Origin: Leifsonia sp. Root1293
GTDB taxonomy: Bacteria; Actinomycetota; Actinomycetes; Actinomycetales; Microbacteriaceae
Assembly: GCF_001425325.1 (NCBI RefSeq)
Contig: NZ_LMEH01000001.1
Span: 1 to 64,000, forward strand
Reading direction: 5' to 3'
DNA: 64,000 nucleotides
Shown: piece after piece, positions 58,759 to 64,000 of the stretch
Numbering within the stretch: the first letter of the stretch is position 1
Layout of the letters: every line of letters starts with the position of its first letter
Notes under the pieces: model-generated
What the model saw: the letters and a program-made list of their open reading frames with translations, nothing else
What the model was told of the DNA's origin: nothing
Database searches by the model: none
Program-made: the position numbers and the translations under genes

Positions 58759-58841
58759 CTGGAAAGCGAGGACTTTCCGCTCCTCGGCGGCGTGAAGCGG
58801 CGGTGAAACGTGTCAGCGGCGCGATCCTCCTCGCTTTCCAG
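58759..58841. repeat. 14-bp inverted repeat spanning 83 bp
   Basis: CTGGAAAGCGAGGA (58759-58772) and TCCTCGCTTTCCAG (58828-58841) are exact reverse complements 55 bases apart. The interior is GC-rich with a further short GGAAAG/CTTTCC pair. It sits in the deoA-add spacer and differs in sequence from the other two palindrome families in the window. Confidence 0.85.
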
Positions 58842-58899
58842 CGGGGGGATCGGGCCGACGCGCAACAAATCAGCGCCCCCGGCGGCCCGGCCGCACCGG

Positions 58900-58905
58900 T
58901 AGATT
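58900..58905 (+). promoter_or_regulatory. -10 element of add
   Basis: TAGATT lies seven bases before the GTG at 58913; with no Shine-Dalgarno, a leaderless mRNA is likely. Confidence 0.55.
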
Positions 58906-58912
58906 TGACGAC

Positions 58913-60037
58913 GTGAACACGATTCCGACGGACTACCTCTTGCCTGGCGGTGGCACGAGCATCAACTCGCTGCCCAAGGTCTCCCTGCACGACCACCTCG
59001 ACGGCGGCCTGCGCCCCCAGACGATCATCGAACTGGCCGATGCCATCGGCATCGACGTGCCGGAGACGGATGCGACCGCGCTGGCGAGCTGGTTCGCCGA
59101 CCAGGCCGATTCCGGGTCGCTCGTGGAGTACCTCAAGACCTTCGACGTCACGACGGCGGTCATGCAGACCACCGAGGGCCTCGAGCGGGTCGCCCGCGAG
59201 TTCGTGCAGGACCTGGCTGCCGACGGCGTCATCTACGGGGAGATCCGCTGGGCCCCCGAGCAGCACCTCGCGCGGGGGCTGACCCTCGACCAGGCCGTCG
59301 AGGCCGTGCAGGCAGGCATCGAGGCCGGAATCGACGACGTGGCGTCGGGCACGGGCAACGGCATCCGCATCGGCCAGCTCGTCACCGCCATGCGCCACGC
59401 GAACCGCGGCCTCGAGATCGCCGAGCTGGCCGTGCGCCACCGCGACCGCGGCGTCGCCGGCTTCGACATCGCCGGCGCCGAGCTGGGGTTCCCGGCGCGC
59501 AACCACCTCAGCGCATTCGACTACCTCGCCAAGGAGTTCCTGCCCGTCACCGTGCACGCGGGCGAGGCCGACGGCATCGACAGCATCCGTGGCGCACTCT
59601 TCGACGGCCGGGCGCTGCGTCTCGGGCACGGCGTCCGCCTCGCCGAGGACATCTCGATCGAGCGCGAAGACGACGACAACACCTACGTGACGCTCGGTCC
59701 TGTCGCCCAGTGGGTGCGCGACCGTGAGATCGCCCTCGAGCTCTCGCCGTCCTCGAACCTGCAGACCGGTGCCATCGCCGCCTGGGGAGACGAACTGGTC
59801 GACCACCCCTTCGACCTGCTCTACCAGCTCGACTTCAGGGTGACCGTGAACACCGACAACCGCCTCATGAGCCGCACCACCATCAGCCGCGAACTCGCCC
59901 TGCTGGCGGATGCCTTCTCCTACGACCTCGACGACTTCGAGGTCTTCCAGCTCAACGCCGCCTCGGCCGCCTTCCTCCCGCTCGAGGACCGCGACGAGCT
60001 CATCGAGCAGATCAGCGCTGGATTCGACGCGGCCTGA
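58913..60037 (+). CDS. add: adenosine deaminase
   Basis: The 374-aa zinc hydrolase converts (deoxy)adenosine to (deoxy)inosine. Metal and catalytic residues are in SLHDHLDGGLRP, VTVHAGEADGI (Glu), RLGHGVRLAED and VNTDNRLMS (Asp). It has its own leaderless promoter downstream of the palindromic element. The product inosine is the substrate of the PNP encoded 3 kb downstream. Confidence 0.95.
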   Translation: MNTIPTDYLLPGGGTSINSLPKVSLHDHLDGGLRPQTIIELADAIGIDVPETDATALASWFADQADSGSLVEYLKTFDVTTAVMQTTEGLERVAREFVQDLAADGVIYGEIRWAPEQHLARGLTLDQAVEAVQAGIEAGIDDVASGTGNGIRIGQLVTAMRHANRGLEIAELAVRHRDRGVAGFDIAGAELGFPARNHLSAFDYLAKEFLPVTVHAGEADGIDSIRGALFDGRALRLGHGVRLAEDISIEREDDDNTYVTLGPVAQWVRDREIALELSPSSNLQTGAIAAWGDELVDHPFDLLYQLDFRVTVNTDNRLMSRTTISRELALLADAFSYDLDDFEVFQLNAASAAFLPLEDRDELIEQISAGFDAA

Positions 60038-60080
60038 CCCGCTCGCCACAGCAGTCCCCGAACGACAGAGAGCCACCACC

Positions 60081-60524
60081 GTGCTGCCCCCACTTCCAGA
60101 GCGTGCCATCAGGCTCGGTGCGACCGCGACGGACTGGCGGGGCGCCGTACGGATCTGCGGCGCGGCCCTCCGCGACTCCGGTGCGACGACGGATGTCTAC
60201 ACCGAGCGCATGATCGGCGTCATCGAGGAGTTCGGTGCCTACGTGGTCATAGCGCCGGGGTTCGCCCTCGCCCACGCCCGACCCGGCAGCGACGTGAAGA
60301 CCGACGGCCTGGCCGTCGTCACGCTCGCCGAACCTGTGCGGTTCGGTCACCCGCACAACGATCCGGTGAGTGTGATCATCGGACTGGCGGTCACGACGAC
60401 CGATGAGCACGTCGGCGCCGTCGCGACTCTGGCGAACGTGTTCAACGACGGGGCGGTCATCCCCGCCCTGGCCGCCGCGAGCGATGACGAGACCGTCAGG
60501 GAACTGCTGGGGTACACACCATGA
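60081..60524 (+). CDS. PTS IIA component, mannitol/ascorbate (type 2) fold
   Basis: The 147-aa protein has the phosphorylated His in VIAPGFALAHARPGSD, the pattern of ascorbate-type (UlaC/SgaA-like) IIA, and LAEPVRFGHPHNDPVSVIIGLA downstream. The GTG start lies 43 bases after add. It overlaps the IIB gene by four bases. No IIC permease is adjacent, so the transported sugar is unknown or the pair has a regulatory role. Confidence 0.85.
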   Translation: MLPPLPERAIRLGATATDWRGAVRICGAALRDSGATTDVYTERMIGVIEEFGAYVVIAPGFALAHARPGSDVKTDGLAVVTLAEPVRFGHPHNDPVSVIIGLAVTTTDEHVGAVATLANVFNDGAVIPALAAASDDETVRELLGYTP

Positions 60525-60793
60525 AGATCGTCGCCATCTGCGGAGCCGGAATCGGCACGTCGGCCATCCTCAAGCTCAACGCCGAACGCGCTCTGGAGCG
60601 ACTCGGGGTCGAGGCCATAGTGTCTGCGACCGATGTCGCCAGCGTGGGGGTCGCGGCATCCGACGCCCAGGTGATCCTCACCTCGCCCGAGCTCGTGAAG
60701 CACATCGGACCGACCAACGCCGACATCGTCGTCATCGACAACTACTTCGACGTCGACGAGATCACGACCAAGCTCGAGATCGCCGTCGGCTAG
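60521..60793 (+). CDS. PTS IIB component, ascorbate/lactose-type
   Basis: The 90-aa protein carries the phosphocysteine loop ICGAGIGTSAILKLNAE at its N-terminus, as in UlaB/SgaB. The rest alternates strands and helices ending DNYFDVDEITTKLE. The ATG overlaps the IIA stop. It is the end of the plus-strand unit; a phosphosugar mutase converges on it. Confidence 0.87.
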   Translation: MKIVAICGAGIGTSAILKLNAERALERLGVEAIVSATDVASVGVAASDAQVILTSPELVKHIGPTNADIVVIDNYFDVDEITTKLEIAVG

Positions 60794-60812
60794 CGGGCGG
60801 CCCTCCTCGCCG

Positions 60813-60843
60813 GTCGGGTGGACCCGCTCGCGGGCTGCCCGAC
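60813..60843. terminator. hairpin between convergent PTS and mutase genes
   Basis: GTCGGG (60813-60818) pairs with CCCGAC (60838-60843) around an inner CCCGC/GCGGG stem. It lies in the 68-base gap between the two convergent stops and has no U tract. Confidence 0.4.
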
Positions 60844-60861
60844 GCGCCGGGGAACGGCCGC

Positions 60862-62568
60862 CTAGCCCACCAGTTCCCGCATGCCGGCGTCGAGCGCCGC
60901 GACCGAGGCCGCTGCAGCCGCCGTGCGCTCCGCGACGCTGCCCTCGTCGCTCGAGGAGTCGATGTAGACCTTGAGCTTCGGCTCGGTGCCACTCGGACGC
61001 ACCATGATGCGCGAGCCGTCCGTCAACTGGATGCGCAGCACGTCGCTCGGCGGAAGGCCACCGAAGCCGTCGGCCAGGTCTTCGATGCGATCGACCCTGA
61101 TGCCGCCGATCTGCGACGGCGGCAGGTCGCGCAGCCTCTGCATGGTGCTCGCGATGCGAGCCAGATCCGTCACGCGGATGGAGATCTGCGAGGACGCGAA
61201 TGCGCCGAAGGTCTCGGTGAAGGCGGAGAGGTGGTCTGCGACAGTGCGGCCGTCGGCCTTCAACTCGCTGGCGAGGGAGAGGAACGCGACCGCGGCGGAG
61301 ATGCCGTCCTTGTCGCGCACGTCGTCGGGATTGACGAGGTAGCCCAGCGCCTCCTCGAAGCCGAAGATGAGACCGGGTGCGCGCGAGATCCACTTGAATC
61401 CCGTGAGGGTGTTGGAGAAGTGCAGGCCGTAGTGGCGGGCGATGGCGGCGAGTCCGGGGGAGGAGACGATCGAGCAGGCGAGGGTTCCGTCGCCCGGTGC
61501 GCGGCTCGCCGCGTTTCGCTCCGCGGCCCACCAGCCGAGCAGCAGCCCGACCTCGTTGCCGGACAGGCGCCTGTAGCCGCCGTCGGCGGCGGCATCCGGG
61601 ATTGCGATGGCGAGGCGGTCGGCGTCGGGGTCGTTGGCGATCACGAGCTCGGCCTGCCGGGCGCGGGCCTCCTCGGTCGCCAGGTCCATGGCGCCCGGCT
61701 CCTCGGGGTTCGGGAAGGCGACGGTCGGGAAGGCGGCGTCGGGCTCGATCTGGGAGTGCACGATGTGCGGTTCGTCGAATCCGGCGGCCGAGACCGCGCG
61801 GGCGAAGGTCTCCCACCCGACGCCGTGCATCGCCGTGTAGACGACGTTCACCTGGGCACGCGGGACAGGGGCGATGGCAGCGGTGGCCTCGACGTAGGCG
61901 TCGACGACGGATTCGTCGGCGGTCTCGAACCCGGCGCGCGGAAGCTCGAGCACGTTCGATCCCGCGGCCACCAGGAGGATCTCCTCGGCGATCTCGACGT
62001 CTGCCGGCGAGACGATCTGCGAGCCCTTGTCGCGTCCGCCGAGATAGACCTTGTAGCCGTTGTCGTTCGGAGGGTTGTGCGATGCCGTGACCATGACCCC
62101 GGCATCGGCATCCAGGTGCCGCACCGCGTAGGCCAGCACCGGGGTCGGCAGCAGGCGGGGCAGCAGGACGGCCTTCACGCCCGCGCCCGCCATGATCTCG
62201 GCGGTGTCGGTCGCGAACACGCGCGAGTTCTTGCGCCCGTCGTATCCGATGACGACGCTCGGCGCCTCTCCGATGGCAGCGTGGTTCAGGAGGAACCGGG
62301 CGAGTCCGGCGGCGGCCTGGGAGACCAGCACGCGGTTCATGCGGTTCGATCCCGCAGCGATCTCGCCACGGAGTCCGGCGGTGCCGAAGGCCAGCCGGAC
62401 GTCGAACCTGGCGTGCAGCTCGGCGACGGCCTCCGTCGACCCGGCCTCGGCCTCGTCGATCAGGGTGCGCAGCTCTGCGCGGGTCTCGGTGTCCGGATCC
62501 TGGGCGAGCCAGGCGCGGGCCTGGTCGAGCACGTGCGCTGCCGCATCGGTCGTCATGGCGTCGGTCAC
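60862..62568 (-). CDS. pmmB: phosphoglucomutase/phosphomannomutase family protein
   Basis: The 568-aa protein of the alpha-D-phosphohexomutase superfamily has AFGTAGLRGEIAAGSNRMN, catalytic Ser in VMVTASHNPPNDNGYKVYL, the metal loop VIANDPDADRLAIAI and the sugar loop GFEEALGYLV, with RPSGTEPKLKVY at the end. In M. tuberculosis the equivalent beside deoD is called pmmB. Given the neighbours, pentose-1-phosphate isomerisation is plausible (inference). The GTG at 62568 overlaps the PNP stop; an ATG at 62556 is an alternative start. Confidence 0.9.
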   Translation of the reverse strand: MTDAMTTDAAAHVLDQARAWLAQDPDTETRAELRTLIDEAEAGSTEAVAELHARFDVRLAFGTAGLRGEIAAGSNRMNRVLVSQAAAGLARFLLNHAAIGEAPSVVIGYDGRKNSRVFATDTAEIMAGAGVKAVLLPRLLPTPVLAYAVRHLDADAGVMVTASHNPPNDNGYKVYLGGRDKGSQIVSPADVEIAEEILLVAAGSNVLELPRAGFETADESVVDAYVEATAAIAPVPRAQVNVVYTAMHGVGWETFARAVSAAGFDEPHIVHSQIEPDAAFPTVAFPNPEEPGAMDLATEEARARQAELVIANDPDADRLAIAIPDAAADGGYRRLSGNEVGLLLGWWAAERNAASRAPGDGTLACSIVSSPGLAAIARHYGLHFSNTLTGFKWISRAPGLIFGFEEALGYLVNPDDVRDKDGISAAVAFLSLASELKADGRTVADHLSAFTETFGAFASSQISIRVTDLARIASTMQRLRDLPPSQIGGIRVDRIEDLADGFGGLPPSDVLRIQLTDGSRIMVRPSGTEPKLKVYIDSSSDEGSVAERTAAAAASVAALDAGMRELVG

Positions 62569-63398
62569 AGTGCGTTCGCGATCCGGGCGAGCAGGGCGCT
62601 GATGACGGCCTCGGCGTTCTGACCGGCCTCGATGACCTCGGCATGGCTGAGCGGCGTCTTCTGGATGCCGGCAGCGAGGTTGGTGATGAGGCTCATGCCG
62701 AGGATCTCCATGCCGGCCTGGCGTGCGGCGATCGCCTCGAGGGCCGTCGACATGCCCACGATGTGGCCGCCGATCGTCTTGGCCATCTGCACCTCGGCCG
62801 GCGTCTCGTAGTGCGGGCCGCGGAACTGGCAGTACACCCCCTCGTCGAGCCCGGGGTCGATCGTGCGGGCGAGATCACGCAGGCGTCGGGAGTAGAGGTC
62901 GGTGAGGTCGATGAAGGTCGCACCCTCGAGCGGCGAGTCGGCCGTCAGGTTGATGTGATCGCTGATCAGCACCGGCGTTCCGGGGGTCCACGACTCGCGG
63001 ATGCCGCCGGCTCCGTTGGTGAGGATCATCGTGGTGGCACCGGTGGCCGCCGCGGTGCGCACGCTGTGCACGACCCTGCGGACTCCGTGGCCCTCGTAGT
63101 AGTGGGTGCGCGCTCCGATGACGAGGGCGTGCTTGCCGTGGGGCAGGGCGATCGAGCGGAGCATCCCGCCGTGGCCCTCGAGGGCAGGCTTGCTGAAGCC
63201 GCTGATCTCGTGTGCCGGGATGACGGCCGTGGTCTCTCCGATGAGGTCGGCGGCCTTTCCCCATCCGCTGCCGAGGGTGAGGGCGATGTCGTGGCGGTCG
63301 ACGCCCGTGCGCTCTGCGATCTGCTCGGCGGCCCGCGTGGCGATCTCGAAGGGGTCGGTTCCGGGCTCGTCGAGGGGATTCGTCGTCGAATTCGTCAT
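62565..63398 (-). CDS. punA: purine nucleoside phosphorylase
   Basis: The 277-aa trimeric PNP splits inosine and guanosine. LTLGSGWGKAADLIGE, the phosphate/purine segments HGGMLRS and GARTHYYEGH, TNGAGGIRESWTPG, and the purine site VYCQFRGPHYETPAEVQM are conserved. A TAGAGT six bases before the ATG predicts a leaderless start. It is followed by the mutase, overlapping by four bases. Confidence 0.95.
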   Translation of the reverse strand: MTNSTTNPLDEPGTDPFEIATRAAEQIAERTGVDRHDIALTLGSGWGKAADLIGETTAVIPAHEISGFSKPALEGHGGMLRSIALPHGKHALVIGARTHYYEGHGVRRVVHSVRTAAATGATTMILTNGAGGIRESWTPGTPVLISDHINLTADSPLEGATFIDLTDLYSRRLRDLARTIDPGLDEGVYCQFRGPHYETPAEVQMAKTIGGHIVGMSTALEAIAARQAGMEILGMSLITNLAAGIQKTPLSHAEVIEAGQNAEAVISALLARIANAL

Positions 63399-63404
63399 CC
63401 GTCC

Positions 63405-63410
63405 ACTCTA
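63405..63410 (-). promoter_or_regulatory. -10 element of punA
   Basis: TAGAGT on the minus strand, six bases before the ATG, with no Shine-Dalgarno. It fits a leaderless start. Confidence 0.55.
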
Positions 63411-63485
63411 GAGGCGGCACCCGCGCGCGACCCAGTCGGCAGACGGCGAGCGCCGCCTCCCCGGACGATGCTGGCTGACGGCGGC

Positions 63486-63518
63486 ATCCGCTGCTCATCT
63501 GCGCGGCGCACAGCGGAT
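63486..63518. promoter_or_regulatory. inverted repeat upstream of lpdA
   Basis: ATCCGCTG and CAGCGGAT are exact inverted repeats with a 17-base gap, in the 155-base divergent spacer. TTGAGG with GAGAAT 15 bases later, seven bases before the ATG, is a possible promoter for lpdA. Confidence 0.35.
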
Positions 63519-63553
63519 CTTGAGGTTCGCGTGCATCTGCGAGAATGGAAGGC

Positions 63554-64000
63554 ATGGCCCACGAGTTCGAGACCACCCAGCGGATCGCAATCCTCGGTGG
63601 GGGGCCCGGCGGCTACGACGCGGCCCTCGCGGCCGCCCAGTTGGGAGCCGAGGTCACCCTCGTCGAGCGCATGGGGGTCGGCGGTTCGGCCGTGCTCACC
63701 GACGTGGTGCCGTCGAAGTCGCTCATCGCAACGGCCGAGGCGTCGAACGCCATCAAGGAGGCCGCCGATCTCGGCGTGCAGTTCTACGCCCGCGGCGAGT
63801 CGGGCAAGCCGCTGCGCCCCGAGGTGGCCATCAACCTCGCCGCCGTCAACAAGCGCCTGCTGAGGCTCGCCCGCCAGCAGTCCGAGGACATGGCGGCGAA
63901 CCTCGAGAAGGCAGGCGTCCGCCTGGTGCAGGGCGAGGGGCGCCTCGACGGCGCCGGAGCCATCATCGTCTCGACCGCACTCGGCGACGAGGGGACCGAC
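63554..64000 (+). CDS. lpdA: NAD(P)H-quinone dehydrogenase LpdA-like flavoprotein (5' part)
   Basis: The first 149 residues are in the window. The FAD motif is RIAILGGGPGGYDAALAAAQLG followed by VTLVERMGVGGSAVLTDVVPSK. In true dihydrolipoamide dehydrogenases this region holds the CxxxxC redox pair; here both positions lack Cys, as in the Rv3303c quinone-reductase group. The position beside PNP matches the M. tuberculosis order. The gene runs off the right edge. Confidence 0.88.
   Translation, partial: MAHEFETTQRIAILGGGPGGYDAALAAAQLGAEVTLVERMGVGGSAVLTDVVPSKSLIATAEASNAIKEAADLGVQFYARGESGKPLRPEVAINLAAVNKRLLRLARQQSEDMAANLEKAGVRLVQGEGRLDGAGAIIVSTALGDEGTD

Noticed and set aside
57542-60109. 855-codon antisense frame over deoA and add
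   Set aside because: Crosses a palindromic spacer and two genuine enzymes; no recognisable protein.

Overview
High-GC actinobacterial chromosome, most likely a Microbacteriaceae member. This is inferred from GC-rich codon use, FtsJ-type TlyA, an scpA/scpB/orphan-parA block, an FMN-riboswitch rib operon and intergenic palindromes of an actinobacterial style. From memory, two blocks follow the Mycobacterium tuberculosis gene order: Rv1693-Rv1713 (small ORF, tlyA, nadK, recN, pyrG, nudix, xerD, parA, scpA, scpB, rlu, cmk, der) and Rv3303c-Rv3319 (lpdA, PNP, phosphosugar mutase, add, deoA, cdd, sdhCDAB). Most of the window is therefore conserved core. The accessory parts lie at about 13.6-34 kb and in the intergenic spacers.

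Layout. 1-160: end of a 5S rRNA gene and two terminator hairpins. 0.2-13.6 kb (+): one long, mostly overlapping gene run from tlyA to der, for rRNA modification, NAD(P), DNA repair, CTP, chromosome dimer resolution and condensin. 13.6-18.7 kb (-): two MFS transporters, a thiamine-diphosphate enzyme of unknown substrate and a NIPSNAP-like protein. 18.85-20.9 kb (+): leaderless thiolase and a short-chain 3-hydroxyacyl-CoA dehydrogenase. 20.9-25.7 kb: PadR regulator with a membrane protein, a RamB/PrpR-like regulator, and divergent GTP-dependent PEP carboxykinase. 25.7-27 kb: a DUF559 endonuclease-like gene bounded by two matching 68-bp palindromic elements and G-rich tracts. 27-32 kb: an exporter controlled by a small HTH protein with a striking double operator, and a DrrAB-like exporter. 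32-34 kb: MHS-type MFS and a DUF2269 membrane protein. 34.2-37.9 kb (-): ribD-ribE-ribBA-ribH behind an FMN riboswitch. 37.9-40.8 kb: SorC-type regulator divergent from glpD. 40.9-49 kb (-): HAD, GNAT, trpS, xth, YihY, sdhCDAB. 49.2-64 kb: manC, a nucleoside ABC importer with two BMP lipoproteins, cdd, deoA, add, PTS IIA/IIB without IIC, phosphosugar mutase, PNP and the start of lpdA.

The last 14 kb reads as a nucleoside uptake and salvage unit. BMP lipoproteins and the ABC importer bring nucleosides in. Cdd and Add deaminate them, DeoA and PNP phosphorolyse them, and the mutase could isomerise the resulting sugar phosphate.

A recurring regulatory theme is the leaderless start. At least a dozen genes have a TANNNT hexamer 6-8 nt before the start codon and often no convincing Shine-Dalgarno sequence. 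In the HTH/exporter and PadR loci these promoters overlap clean palindromes that look like autorepressor operators.
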